DNA from: Nemania diffusa
Taxonomy: Eukaryota > Ascomycota > Sordariomycetes > Xylariales > Xylariaceae
Reading direction: 5' to 3'
DNA length: 64,000 nt
Assembly (NCBI GenBank): GCA_038501195.1
Contig: JBBPUQ010000010.1
Location: 3,284,001 to 3,348,000 of the forward strand
A program made the translations under genes and the position numbers. Under the pieces are notes generated by a model. That model saw only the letters and a program-made list of their open reading frames with translations, was not told the DNA's origin and made no database searches. How positions within the stretch are numbered: position 1 is the stretch's first letter; each line of letters begins with the position of its first letter. This document shows, piece by piece, positions 23,751-37,929 of this stretch.

Positions 23751-25762
23751 TTAGACAGCACCAGCTGCCACCATCTTCTTCCGTAGGTAGCTCTTGTACT
23801 CGCCTATTGTGCCGTCCCAAGCCTTAATGGTCTTGTTCTCGCAGACGAGAATTTGTTTGGCGATTCTGTCGAGCAATCTATGCGATAGTCAGTCAGTATA
23901 GTCTTCAGCAAAGTCCAACTAACTTGGGCGCTTACCTGAAGTCGTGGGACACGACGATGACACCACCAGTGAAGTTTTCAATGGCATCAGCCAATGCGTC
24001 GATTGTGGGGATATCCAAACCGTTGGTAGGCTCGTCGAGGAGAAGCATGTTGGGAGATTCGATAGCGAGTAGAGCGAACACGATACGACTCTTCTGGCCC
24101 TCGGACAGTGTGCCCATGATGGCCGTTTGAACAGTGCCGGAAACACCATACCTTCCGAGGCATTGTCTCCAGTACTGGTAGTCCTGCGACTTATCGTGGA
24201 ACTTGTCACGTACAAAATCCAAAGCACTCTTGGTTAGATCAAGCTGTTCGGCACTGTGTTGCGAGTACATTCCGAGTTTAAGATGGGTATGGCGTTTCAC
24301 GGCACCGTCCGTGGGCGAAAGCTTGGTCGTCATGAGACGAAGAAGAGTACTCTTACCAACACCGTTGGGCCCGACAAGGGCCGTTCGAGAGTCCATATCG
24401 AAACCAAGATCGATATTGCGGTACAAGTCATCCTTGGGGTCTCCAGAGTATGAGAATGTGACATTGTCGAAAGCCAAGACCGGGGGAGGCAGCTTGTCTA
24501 CGTCGGTGAATCGGAATGTGAAAGCGCGGTCTTCCTTGACCTCCTCGATCAGACCGTCGGCAATCATCTTGTCGAGAATCTTCTGGCGAGACTTGGCCTG
24601 GCGCACCAAGTTGGCGTAGGTACCGGCGCTGGCGATGAACTCCTTGATATGCTTGATCTCTTCCTGCTGCTTCTTGTAGGCAGTCATTTGGTTGATCTCC
24701 TGTTCCTGGCGAGTCTTGACATAAGAGTCGAAGTTACCACCATAGTACATGAGCTGCTGCTTCCGCATGTCAATCATGGTGGTGCACACTCCGTTTAAGA
24801 AATCCTGCGAGTGGGAGATGAGCACTAGGGTGCGCTCCCACTTCTTCAGATATTCTTCCAGCCACACACAGGCTTCCAGATCCAAATGGGCGGTGGGATC
24901 GTCGAGCAGTAGTAGAGAGGGCTTCACGAACAGGGCTTTGGCGAGCGCAACGCGCATACGCCAACCACCGGACATGTCTTTCGTCTTCTTGTGAATTGTG
25001 ACCTTGTTGAAGCCGAGACCAGTTAGGATGAGAGAGGCTCGTGTGGCAAAGGTAGAGGGATCCATTTTGTCCATATGCTTTGGCGAGAGAGTTAGCGGGC
25101 TACTGGCAGTTGGGGAAGACTAGACAGAGAGCACATACCTCGTAAACATCCATCAGTATAGGATCGTCAGGGCCATTCTCCTCTAGGATCTGCTCGGCCA
25201 GTTTGTCGAGACGTTCCATCTCCTTCTCAGCCTCCTTGACGACCCATTCAAGAGCGCCAAGTTCGGAGGGGGGTGCACCCTGGTTTAGCAGATAGATATC
25301 GACATGTTCTGGGATGGGGTATTCACGTTCGGAGATGGCCTTGAGCAAGGTACTCTTTCCGCAGCCGTTCTCGCCCAGCAGACCATAACGGCGACCGAAA
25401 GTCAGCTCCAACTCGGTTTCGTTGAGGAGGACTCGGCCGTGGAAGGTCAAGCTGGCGCTGATAATCTTGACATCTCTGCTGCTGGGGATAGAGCCGAGGA
25501 CACCGGTGGTGATGCGGTCGGACAGACCTTGGGAATCTTTCTGGTCGGCGAGACGCTTGACCTTATCAGCGTCCCTTTCACTGGTCGCGGGGAGGTCGTT
25601 GGGATCCGGGGGGCTGTCGTCGCCGGCTGCAGAGCCAGTGGCGCTGGCGTTCTTGGATGCGGCCTTAGAGCCAGCCTTGGATCGAGAGACGAGAGTCTTC
25701 TTCTCGCCCTTGCCATCGGCGGCCTTCTTGGCAAGTCTCTTCTCCTTGGATGCGGACACCAT
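23751..25762 (-). CDS. ARB1: ABC-F ATPase ARB1 (ribosome biogenesis)
   Basis: Three exons on the minus strand (25762-25139, 25077-23936, 23877-23751) give 630 residues, close to the usual length of the family. The introns are 61 nt (GTATGT, branch GCTAAC) and 58 nt (GTAAGC, branch CTGAC). A basic Lys/Ala-rich N-terminus of about 60 residues precedes two ABC domains and there are no membrane segments. Domain 1: Walker [10 protein letters not shown] at 130-138, signature SGGW at 244-247, Walker B followed by DDPTAHLD at about 266-274. Domain 2: Walker [10 protein letters not shown] at 444-452, signature LSEGQ at 532-536, Walker B LLLDEPT at 553-559. The linker between them is charged and helical. 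Family knowledge: Arb1 is an essential shuttling ATPase in 40S and 60S maturation. The Asp-for-Glu and Ala-for-Asn changes in the first Walker B/D-loop look like a lineage trait of fungal Arb1 rather than damage, as far as I recall. A neighbouring paralogue family (Gcn20, New1) is less likely because of the short N-terminus. Confidence 0.92.
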
Positions 25763-27121
25763 CCTGAATAGATCGAAGAGATATTAGAGTGGTAAGTGGC
25801 GCTTGATGATATGGGTATCCGAGGATATGACGACGAAGGATAATAAAATAAAAAAGGTCGTCAGAAATTATACCCCGCCTACGATGTTGTGGGACACCGA
25901 ACTCAAGCGCGGGGTTCGGATTTTTGTTTGTTCTGTGATAAGCGCGACCACAAGTGAATGTGACGGATTGCAAGTCTTCTCGGAAAAGGCGAGAAAGAAT
26001 CTGGTATCGGCAGTGGATAGAGAAGTTGCGTTTTCTCTATCTTGGGCTGTCACCAACAGGACTTGCTGATGTGTTGGTTGGTTGGTTGGTTTGGGACAGA
26101 CAGCAGACAGACCGACAGAAATAAGAATGACGGGAGACTCAGGGAAATAGGTGGTCTACAGCGACGGAGGGGCGATAAAGGTACCTTGACTACCCTAGCT
26201 GATGAGCCTCGTTACCAATGCCGGAGCCTGTAGGTGTGCTGTAGTGGGGGTTGCTAAGGCACACTGGGGGTACTGGGGCTTATTTTTGGGCTGCAAGTGG
26301 TTGGTCCAATGTTGCGTGGGAGGTATCTGCATGTTAGTGTATCAGGGTAGTGGGGCAGTGAAATTTTTGACGTTTCTTAATAAATTTTTTGGTAGTCGGG
26401 CGCCGATAAGAGATAAGAGATATAAATGTATGTACCTCTTGGCACCTGAGTGGACAGTCAAGTCGACCAGCACCCATTACCTAGGTATATTGATGACGTC
26501 ACTTTAAAAACAAAGTCATGAAGAGCAGTATTGAATAAATACCTAAAATAGGGATCTGCAGGTATTAAAACGCCTGCAGAAGACAGCTGTTGTTAATATA
26601 GTTCCAATCTTCAGGGAATTAAGTAAATAACCTATCTAGAGTTTTACCACAAAGTCTAATTGGGTATTCCAACAGCATTGAAGTTCCACCTTCATCCTGC
26701 CGGGTTGACGTTGTGGCTAGGGGGCCGACGGGGGTTGAACCTTCCTAAGATTTACAGTAGGTACAATATTAGAGAGTAGGTACCTTAGGTACCTGCTCAT
26801 CTCTCAATTTTAAGACACTCCAGCCAGCCCATCAACTCTCATAACATCCATCATCTCAGATTAGTAGAATGTCCACTCCCCACGTCCGGTTGGATTGCAT
26901 CGTAGAATAGTAACAATTCCCAGCTACTAACAAATAGGAGACCAACGAGGGCACGGGCACGAACTAATCGCGCCTCGGATTACAAGAGTCTGCTTACATT
27001 GGTGCTCACTAATAATCACATGTCGTTGGGTTAAAACGCGCATCTTCGCCCCAACATGAGCTGGAAATATGTAACCTAGCTCACATGGCCCATGTCTAGC
27101 GTTCCAATGCGTGCGCAGGTG
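25763..27121. other. Intergenic region between ARB1 and the transposon block
   Basis: The first few hundred bases are the ARB1 promoter and leader side. No gene is supportable in the rest. A short hairpin (TCTGCAGG at 26555-26562, complement at 26573-26580) and a palindromic TAGGTACCT pair near 26776-26800 are visible. Base composition is ordinary up to the edge of the TIR element at 27128. Confidence 0.5.
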
Positions 27122-27249
27122 GTTAGTTACAGCGTCCCAGAGGGCTAACTGTTCAAAAACTAATTTTGAGTCATTAAATACACCTTAATGCAGTATATAG
27201 TAAATATTTAATAAAAGTATATAGTATAAATTATTAACAAATATATTAC

Positions 27250-27690
27250 ATTATAAAAACTTATTAATAAAACTAGCAGAAACTATTAAAGCTAAGTAAA
27301 TTTATTAAATATTTATTAATAAAATTAGCAAAAATTAATAAAGCTAGTAAATCTGTTAAAAATTTATTAATAAAACTAGTAAAAACTAATAAAGCTAGTA
27401 AAACTGCTAAAAACTTGTTAATAAAACTAGTAAAAACTAGTAAAACTAATAAGTTTGCTAAAAACTTATTAATAAAACTAATAAAAACTAATAAAGCTAA
27501 TAAATTTGTTAAAAATTTATTAATAAAACTAATAAAAATTAATAAAGCTAATAAATTTATTAAAAATTTATTAATAAAACTAATAAAAATTAATAAAATT
27601 ATTAAAATTATTAAAATTATTAAAAATTTATTAATAAAATTAATAAAAATAAATAAAATTAATAAATTTTTTAAAAATTAATTAATAAAA
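27250..27690. repeat. 51-bp tandem array, left copy, hypermutated
   Basis: About eight 51-bp units, such as the one around 27480-27530. Aligned with the reverse complement of the intact unit at 49900-50230, almost every G is replaced by A and every C by T. The few surviving G and C bases lie mainly in ApG and CpT contexts. The open frame across it (17-residue period) is a by-product of the 51-bp unit length. Confidence 0.85.
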
Positions 27691-27878
27691 TTAAAAAAAA
27701 AAAAAAAATTAATAAAACTATTAAAATTTTATTAATATATATTTATATATATATATATATATTATTTAATTATTAATTTAATAATAATATTTATATTATA
27801 ATTTAATATATATAATAAAAAATATATAATTAATTATTTTTAAAATTTAAAATTTTATTAAAAAATAAATATAATTAT

Positions 27879-28131
27879 TATTAATAAAACTTTATATATA
27901 TATATATATAAAAAAATTTAAAATAATTTATAAAGTTTAAAATTTATTTTTAAATTTTAAAGTTTTATATTAATTTATATATATATATATATAAAATTTA
28001 TAAGTTTTATAAATTTTAATAAATTTTTATATTTTTTATTTATTTAATTATTTAATAAAGATTTTAATTTAAGTTTTAATTATATATATTTAATATATAT
28101 ATATAAGTTTTATTAAATTATTAATTTAATA
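27879..28131 (-). mobile_element. Solo LTR of retrotransposon family A, minus orientation
   Basis: This 253-bp sequence matches the LTRs at 28813-29092 and 49119-49428 and, inverted, those at 30739-31046. It is flanked by ATTAT on both sides (27874-27878 and 28132-28136), as expected for an insertion that recombined down to one LTR. All sequence here is nearly pure A/T, so a 5-base match has some chance probability. Confidence 0.65.
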
Positions 28132-28611
28132 ATTATATAATAAATTTCAAATTAATATTATTAAAATTAAAAATTAATAAATAATAATATTAATTATAAT
28201 AAATATATATTTAAAATTTTTTTATATAATTTATTATTTATTTATTAAATATTTAATTATATTTTATTATATATAATATTAATAATATATAAATAAATTT
28301 ATATAATTTATATATTTATTATAATAATTATATAAAAAAAATTTTAAATATAAAAATAATAATAATATTATATTTTATTTTAATTTTATTATATATAATT
28401 AATTATATAAAATTAAATTATAATATAATAATATTAATAATATAAATATAAATATTTTATTAATATTAAATTTAAATATAAATTTTAATATAAAAAATTA
28501 AAAAAATATTTTATAATTATTTAATAATAATAAACTTATTAAATAATTAATTTTTTTATATAAAATTATATTAAAAATATTAATTAAAATATATTTTATT
28601 ATTAAAACAAT

Positions 28612-28643
<32 letters not shown>

Positions 28644-28812
28644 TTAATATTATATATAATATAAATATAATTTTATAAAATAATTATTAATTTTAAAAAG
28701 TAAATATAATAAATAATATTTATATAATTATTAATTTTATATATTATATTTTTTTAAATAATATTTAAATTTAAATTATATTTATTATATATAATATAAA
28801 AAATATTATAAT

Positions 28813-29092
28813 TATTAATAAAACTTTTTATATATATATATATATAAAATTTTAAAAAAATTTATAAAGTTTAAAATTTATTTTTAAATTTTTAAATTTT
28901 ATATTAATTATATATATATTTTATAAAAAAAATATAATTAAAAAAATTATTTATAAATTATTTATATATATATATATATATAATTAATAAATTTTATAAA
29001 TTTTAATAAATTTTTATATTTTTTATTTATTTAATTATTTAATATATATATATAAATTTTATTAAATTATTAGTTTTATTATTAATTTAATA
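28813..29092 (-). repeat. 3' LTR of element A1
   Basis: The left copy of the family A LTR in minus orientation begins TATTAATAAAAC and ends ATTTAATA, the hypermutated complement of a TG...CA-type LTR. It is shorter than the right copy and carries small indels near its left-internal end. Confidence 0.7.
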
Positions 29093-30738
29093 TATTTTTA
29101 TAATTTTATAATTTTTATATATTTTTTAAAATAATATAATATTAATTATAAATTATTTTTTTAATATAATTTTTAATTTAATTAAATATTTATATAAAAA
29201 TTAAAAATAAATATATATAATTAATAATATAATTAATAATTTTATTATATAAATAATTTTTTAAAACATTATATTAAATATAATAATATAATTAAATTTA
29301 TTAATATATTATATATAATTTATTTATATTTAATTAAATTTTAATAAATAATATTATTTTTAATTATAAAAATATTTTTTATATAATTTTTATTAATTAA
29401 TATAATTATAAATTTAATTTAAAAACTTAAATTTTTATTATTTATAAATATTTTATTAATAAAAATAAAAAATTTTATATAATTAAAATTTAAAAATATA
29501 TAATATAATTTTTATTATATATTATTAATTTATTATTATATTTATATATTTAATATTTTAATATTATTTTTTAATAATTTTTAAATTTTTATAATAATTA
29601 ATAAATTATATAATATTTTTAATTAATATATTAATATAATATATTATTAAAAAAGATTTTTTATATAAAAATTAATAATATATAATTATTTAATTTATTT
29701 TATTAAATAAAATTTTTATTTATTTATTTATTTAAATATTATTTATTTAAAAATTTATAATTATAAATTTATTAATTTTTTTTTTAATATATAATAAATA
29801 TAAATTATATATAAATATTTTTATATTTAATTTTTAATAATAATATTTATAATAAATTTTATATTAATATAATTTTAATTTAATTAATTTATATAATAAT
29901 TATATAATTTAAAATATAATATTTTATTAAATATTTATTTTTTAATTTTTATAATAAATAAATATAAAGTTTTTAATTTAATTTATTATATAATTATATA
30001 TATATTTAAAAAATATTTTATAATTTTAAATTTATATTATAATTTTAAATTAATAATAATTTTAAAACTATAATAAATTATTAATATTTATATAAAAATT
30101 TAAACTTTATTATTATTTTTATATAATTTAATTATTTTATTTTTAATTTTTTATTAATAATATAATTTAATTTATATATAATAAAATTTAATTAATTTAT
30201 TTATTATATTAATTATAATATTATAATTTTTAATTATTAAAATTGTATATAATTTTATTTAATTTTTATATTTTTTTTATATTATAATTTTATTTTAAAA
30301 AAATAAAAAAAATATTTTATATAATAATATTAATTTATTTTTAATTTATATAATTTATTTAATATTAACTTTTATATAAATATTTTTTAATATTTTTATA
30401 ACTTTTTATATAATTTTTATTTTTAAAATATTTTTTATTAAAAAAATAAATTATTATTAATTTTAAATTAAATTTTAAAAATTTATAAAATAAATATTAA
30501 ACTATTTAATTTAGTTATATTATTTAAAATTTTTATAATTATTTATAATATTATTTTTTATTTATATAATAATTAATTTTTTTATATAAAATATTAAATA
30601 TATAATAAAATAATATATATATTTATTTAATTTATTTAATAATATAATATATTTTAATAAATATTTTTTTATATAAAATTTTAATTAAATATATATTATT
30701 ATAAAAACTTTTAAATAAAAAATTTATATTAAAATTAT

Positions 30739-31046
30739 TGTTGAATTAATGATTTAACAAGACTTATATATATGTATTAAGTGCATATAACTAAGACTTA
30801 AACTAGGACTTTTATTAAGTAATTAAATAAATAAAAAATACAAAGACTTATTAAAATTTATAAGATTTATAAGTTTTATATATATATATATGTAAATAAT
30901 TTATGTATGATTTTTTTAATTGTATTTTTTTTTGTAAAATATATATATAAATTAATATAAAACTTTAAAACTTAAAAATAAATTTTAAACTTTATAAATT
31001 ATTTTGAATTTTTTTATATATATATATATAAAAAGTTTTATTAATA
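30739..31046 (+). repeat. 5' LTR of element A2 (uninterrupted copy)
   Basis: This 308-bp LTR begins TGTTGAATT and ends ATTAATA (CA mutated to TA). It contains ATAAATTAATATAAAAC uninterrupted near 30950-30966. That is the empty-site equivalent of the position at which element C sits in the other LTR. Confidence 0.85.
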
Positions 31047-33915
31047 TTAATTAATAATTGTAAAATATAATTATAAATTAATAAAATAAAAAAGTAAAAA
31101 CTAGCTATTGTTAAAAGTAACTTTTATGTTTTATTTTTTTATATAAAAAGTAAACTATTATTTATATTGATTAGTTAAAAATGTATTAAATTTATTATTA
31201 AACAAAAAAAACTTAATTATTGTAAAGTTAAAATTAGTTTTATGTAATAGTTTAGTTATTTTTATATAAAAATTAATAAAATTATAAGCTATTTTATATA
31301 TTTACTTTTTTAATTATTTTATTTATTTTATTTTATTATTTTTTATAACTATATTAATATTTATAACAAAAGTAATTATAGCAATTATAGCTGCAATAGT
31401 TAAACAAGCTTAAAATAATAAATTAATAGCTTTATATAATAAAAATAAATTTATATATAAAAATATAGTTAAAAGTAGCAATATTTAAATAAAAATTTAA
31501 AAAAAGCAAATTAATTTTAAATATTAAAATATAATTATTAATTTTAATTAATTTATTAAACTTTTATAATTAATAATATATTTTATAAAATATTTGTAAA
31601 ACTATATACAATTAAAAATTAAAAGTAAATAATTTATATAAATGTTTATAATAAATTTTAATAACTAAATAAAACTAATGTTAATAAATATTAGTTATAT
31701 ATTTTAAAAAAAATTTATTATTATTATTAAAAATAATAAAAATATTAAAGTATATAAAAAATTGCTTAAAAATAAACTTTTATATATTATTAAAAAATAT
31801 ATAAACAAAAACAATAAAAATTTAAATAATAATATATTTATATAAATAGCTTTAATATTTATATTAGCAAATATATTAAAACTTTTAATTATATAAATAA
31901 AATATTTAATATTATAATTAGCTATATTAAAACTAATAATATTAGTATATATTTTAATACTTAATATAAATAATTAAGTTTTTAGTTTTTTTATATAAAT
32001 AAAAACTTAAAAATTTATATTTACTTTTAAGATTTTTATTATATATTTTGCGCTTTTATTTATATATAAAAATCAGTTATATAAACTTTTTTTTATTTAA
32101 ATTATTTACAATAATTTAATTAAAACAGTTTAATTTATTATATTTATTAAAATATAATAATTTAATTAAAATTATAACAATAAATTATATAATATATTAT
32201 ATAATAAAACTTAAATTTTTATTTTAATATATTGTTAATTTAAAATTATTAAAAGATAATATTATATAGTATTTTTTTTTATATTAAAAAAAAAAGCTAA
32301 ATAGTATTATTTTAACTATATTAGTTTAATATATAAATAAAATAAAATTTATATAATATTTAATAATTATTTTAATATAATAATTAATTATAATTAATAT
32401 TAAATTAATTAAACTATTATTATTTTTATATAAATAAAATAAAATAATTTAATAAAAATAATGTTTAAAATATTAAAAACTATAATTAATAAGTTTTAAT
32501 TTATATAATATATTTTAAAATTTAGTTATTATAAAAAAATACTGTTTTATATAACAATTATATAAATATATTTTAATATATTTAAGTTTAAATTTGTTTT
32601 AATTAATTAAAAACTTATATATAAAGCATTGTTTTTTAATTTGTAAATAATGTTACAGGTTTTTTTTAATCGAAAAATAAACTACTATTATATAATAAAT
32701 ATTTATTTTGTTAACAAATAATATAATATTAAATATTTAAAATAATTATATAATTATAGCTTTAAAAAAAACTTTTATTAAAAATTATAACAATTATATA
32801 ATAAAAATAATAAAAGTAATAAAAAATATTTTATTTATAAAAAGTTTAATTGTTAATTTATTAATTATAGCTAATAAAAAAAATCAAAAATAAAAAAGCA
32901 ATATTTTGTTATATATAATACTTTAAAATAGAAAATTTTATTATATAAAAAGTATAATATGTTTATATTAAATTATAAAAGTAATAAAAACTTTTTATAT
33001 AATAATAAATTTAATAACAATTTAAATTTTAAAACTAAAAATAAAACAGTTTAATTTTTAATAAATTTAATATATTTTTATTATATAACAAAAAAAAAAC
33101 ATATATATTTAAAACTAAATGTTAATATTAAATAATTTTTATTTAAATAATTAATATAATATAAAATATTAAAATATTTTATTAAATATTAATATAGCTA
33201 AAGTTTTAATTATTAAAAAAGTTTAAGTTAAAATTTTTATATAAAAAAACTTTTTTATATAAATAAATTAAATTTTAAATAATATAACAATTTAATTTAA
33301 TAATATTAAAAGTTTTAAAATTATAAATATTATAATTATTTTAATATTAATTAAACTAATTAAATTTTATATTTTAAATATATTAATTTTATTTTTATTA
33401 TTGTTATAAAATATAAATTAACTATATATTTATTTTAATAATATATAAAATATAATTATATAACAAAATAATATAACAATATTAATTATATAAAAATAAA
33501 AATATTTGTTTTTTAATATTAATTGATTAAAAGTTACAAATTATTTTATAAAATAAAAATTTTAAAAGTTATATTATTAATTTAAATATTTTTATATAAA
33601 AAAATTTATAAAATTATTATAAAAAGTTAAATATAATAACATTAATGTTTTAATATTTTAAAAAATTAAAAAATTTTGCTATTATTATTAATTATATAAT
33701 TAAGTTTTAAAAAAATTTAAGTTTTTATTAAAAAATAAATATAATTTTAATTATAAAATTGTTATTAATATTATATAAATTAACAAATAATTAACTTTAT
33801 ATATAATTAATATAAATATTTTATTTTAAATAGCTAAATTTTTGAAATTTTTAAATATATATAATATTTAAAATATATTATATTAATATTAAATTTTAAT
33901 ATATTAAAAGCTATT

Positions 33916-34115
33916 TGTTATAGGCTGTATAAGCTGCTAAGCTTAGCTTGTAAATATAGTTTTAAACAATTGCTAAAACTGCGTTAGCTATATATATTAA
34001 GCTATTTAGCTGCTTTAAAGCATAGCATATATACTGAAAAAACTTTTTTTTTTTTTTTTTTAAGCTAAATTATAAACAGCATATATTTATAGCTGCTAAG
34101 CTTTAGCTTGTTATA
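33916..34115 (+). repeat. 5' LTR of element B
   Basis: A 200-bp LTR with many surviving AGCT/GCT words (GCTGCTAAGCTTAGCTTG) and a T run near 34042-34060. It is less mutated than its partner at 41156-41355. Confidence 0.8.
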
Positions 34116-36319
34116 TATAATTTAGTTTTATTTATTTAAATAGCAAATATATAGCTATTTAATTACGCAGTATTAAAAACTTATAAAAAAACAATTTTTA
34201 CTGTAAAAATAAAAAAGCAAAAGTAAAATAAAACAACTAAGTATATAAAATATTGCTTTTAAGTTGATTGCTGTTATAAAAAAAAAAATAAAAAAGCAGC
34301 TAAATGTTATAAATGTATTTTTAAGCTTTTTAGTTGCTAATATTTAATATAAACTATATTATTATTTAAATAGTTTATAAGTAGTAAATAAACAGTTTAA
34401 AGTTAAAACTTTGATTTTAATGCTAACTTTAATGTTAACTTTTAGCTTTTTTTTTTTAACTTTAACAGTAAATATATTTAATATATTAATTAAACAAAAA
34501 AAAAACAGCTTAAATGTAAATAATTATAAAAATATTAAAAAAAAACTTTTTGTTTAGTTAAAAAAGTTTTTAAAAAATTAAACTAAATTTTTTGTATAAA
34601 AAGCAGCTATTAAATATAAACTAAGCAAAAATATTAAATTTATTAATAATAACTAAAACAAGTTTTATATTATTAATAAATTGTTTAATAATATAGCAAA
34701 AACAGTAGCAGTGCTGTTTTTTATTACAAAAAAATATATTAGCAACTATAATTTAGCAAAGTTTTTAAATTATTTTTATAATTACTACTTTAATATAAAC
34801 TATTTAAAAAAAATAGCGCAAAAGTTGCTAAAGTTTTATTAAAAAAAAAAGCAACTTTTTTTAAAGTTTTTTTTTAACTAAAAAAAAACTTTAGCTAATA
34901 TAAAAAATATATTATAAAATAATTTTGTTAAGTTAATTATATTAAAAAAAGCTATTTGTTTTTTTTTAGTAAATAAGCTAATATTTGTTTTGTTTTTTTT
35001 TAGTTATATAAACTAAATATACAAAGTTATAACTATTGCTAAAAAGCTAAAAAGTTATAATTATATTATATATATATAAAGCTTTAGCTAAAAAAGTATA
35101 AGTTTTTATTTAAATATAAAATTAAAAAAAATAAATACAAAAAAAAACATTTTAATAATAAATATAAATAGTATTAGTTTTTAAGCTATTAATAAACAAC
35201 TAAAAGTTTAATAAATATTTAAAAAAAAAAAAAACAAATAAAAAAAAAACAAAAATTGTTTGCGCTATAAAAAAAGCAGCTATTTTATAGCTTAATGTTT
35301 GTTAGTGCTTTTTGTACGCAATATTAACATAAAAGCTATTAGCATACTAAAAAAAATAAAAAAACTTAAAAAAAAAGATTTAAAAAAAAAAAAAAGTAGT
35401 TTTTAATTATAAATATAGTTAAAAGTAAACTTATAAATTAATTTTTATAAGTTTTAAAACAAAGATTTAATAATATATAAACAGTATATTTTTTATAATA
35501 AACTTTATTTATAATAAAACTTTAGTTGTTAAAACTTTAGTTAATTAAAGTTGTAAATATATATGCGCTATAAATAGTTTTTTTACTAAATATTTGTAGC
35601 TATTATATATTTTAATTATTTTTTATTGCTTAAAAAAAGCAGCAATAAAGTATATATAAATTAAAAAAATAGCATATATTAAAATAAATATAAATAAGTT
35701 TTAATAAAAAATATTAGCTTATATAATTTTATAATTAAAATATAATATTATTTTAAGCAAGCTATAAATAAAAAAGTTAAAAATAACTTATTTTGTTTAT
35801 AAATATATAATTAGTATTAATAAAACAAAAAGTTTTAAAGTATAAAAAAACAACTTTATGCTTTAAATTAAAAGTATTATATAAATAAAAAAAGTTTAAC
35901 AATTAGCTAAAATAGTGTTTAATATAAAAATATAATAATTATACTATTTAAAAGTAAATAAGTTTTTAGTTTTTGTTATTATATTTATAAATATTATTAA
36001 AGTTTTAATATTTTTTGTAATTAATATAATTAAAAGTTAACTTTTTAAAAAATTAATGCTATAAAAAAACTTGTTTAATAAAAAACAAAAAAATAAGCTA
36101 TTATTATATTATAAAAAAACAAATTATAAAATATTTTTATTTAAAAATAAAAAAAACAAAAAATTAGTAGCTTTATAAAAGCTTTTTTATAAAATATTTA
36201 AAAATAAACTAATTGTTTTAAAAAAAACACTAATAAAGCTGTTTAATAAAAGCTATATTTATGCTAATAACTTGTTAGCAAAAACTTTTGTACTGTTTAT
36301 AAAAAAGCTAAAAAGTAGT

Positions 36320-36960
36320 TTATAATTTTGTATTAATTATAAAGCGTTTAATGTTATAATTAAAGCAAATAAATATTTGTTTTTATTAATAAAAAAAATT
36401 TTAGCAAATTTTTTAAAAGCTAAATAGTTTATTAAACTAAATATATAAGCTATTTTTTACAAGCTTAAAATTAAAAAAAAAAACAAATAAAAAACAATAT
36501 TTTAAATTAAATTTAAACTTTTTAAATAGCTAGTTATATTGTTTAAATTTTTTAAAGTTTTAATAATATTTTAGCGCTATATTAACGCTGTTTTATGCTA
36601 ATATTTAAATATTTTTATATTTATATATATAAATAATATATTTATATAATTAAGCGGTTTAAAAAAAAACTACATAAAAAAAATAAAACAAATATTTAGT
36701 TTTTTAAAAGCTGTAAAATTATACTTTAATATTAATAAGTATAAATTTGCTGTTATAAAAACTAAATATTTAGGTTTTATTATAAAAGTAAAAAAAAAAA
36801 AAAAAATAAACTTTAAAAAAATATATACTATTTATAAATAAAAAACTTTTAAATTGTTTAAAAGTATATATAATTTTTTAAAGTTTGTAAACTTTTACTA
36901 GTAGTTTATTAAAAATTATTTAAATTTTACTGCTTTTTTTTTTGTTTTAATAAAAAAAAA
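36320..36960 (+). pseudogene. Reverse transcriptase relic of element B
   Basis: In one plus frame, 36326 reads FCINYKAFN, matching the Gypsy FCVDYRxLN motif with Asp changed to Asn. Exactly 100 codons further, still in frame, 36626-36637 reads YINN where the family has the catalytic Y-x-DD box. Between them lie F-x-LVILF (FGLxxMPFG region) and RYIN (FQRYIN). Both catalytic aspartates are Asn, as expected from GAY to AAY changes, and stops are frequent. The relic is inactive. Confidence 0.78.
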
Positions 36961-37929
36961 ATATGCTGTTTTAATAAAAAAGCAAAAAAAAAAACGCTTT
37001 TAAAAAATTTAAAAGCTTTTTTATATTAAAGCTAATATTAGTTTAGTATAATTTAAATAAAACAATAGTTTTAAAAGCAGATTATTTAAAAGCAGTATAT
37101 AAAAGCTACTTGTTTTAATGCAATAAGTAAAAACTTTTTTGCTTAATAGCTTATTATTTGTAAAAGCTATTAAAAGCTAAAAACAACTATAAAATTTACA
37201 ATAAAAAGCTGTTAATAATAATATATTATATAAAAATATAAAATAATAAGCTATATAGTTTAAAAAAACTATTTTAAATATTATTTAATTATAAAAACTT
37301 TAAATATTTTATAACAATTAAACAGTTTATAAAGTAATAAATTAAATAGTTAAAGTTTTTAGCTAATTTTTAATTTATATTTATTTATAAAGTAAAAGTT
37401 AATAATAAGTAGCTAAATGTTTTATTAAAACAGAAATAAAATTTACTTTTAAAAACAAACAAATAAATTTTAAAAAAAAAGTTTATATTTTTGCGTTATA
37501 AATAGCTAACTTTTAAACTAAAAAAATATTATAACATTAATATATTAAACAATATAATAAATAATTTATTGTTTAATTACTATGTTTTTATAAATAGTAA
37601 TTTACAAGCAGTATAAAATATTGTTTTAAAAAAAGCTTTAAATTATAAATTAACAATATAAATAATATAAAAAAACAAAAAAAAGTTTTTGTAAAAACTT
37701 AAAATAAATAATAAAGCTTTAAATATTTTTATTATAAAGTATAAATTAAAACTAAATAAAATTTTCTACTATAAAAAATATATATAAGTATTAAATTAAA
37801 AGCTGTTTTAAACTAGTTTAATATAAAACTATTATAACTTTTTATTAACTAAATATTTAAGCTATAATAATATAATAGCTATATTAAATAAAAGCTATTT
37901 TTAGTTTAAAATATATTAAATAATATACT

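Noticed and set aside
27415..27681. Open frame of Lys/Ile/Asn-rich 17-residue repeats
   Set aside because: It is the hypermutated left copy of the same 51-bp array, not a gene.
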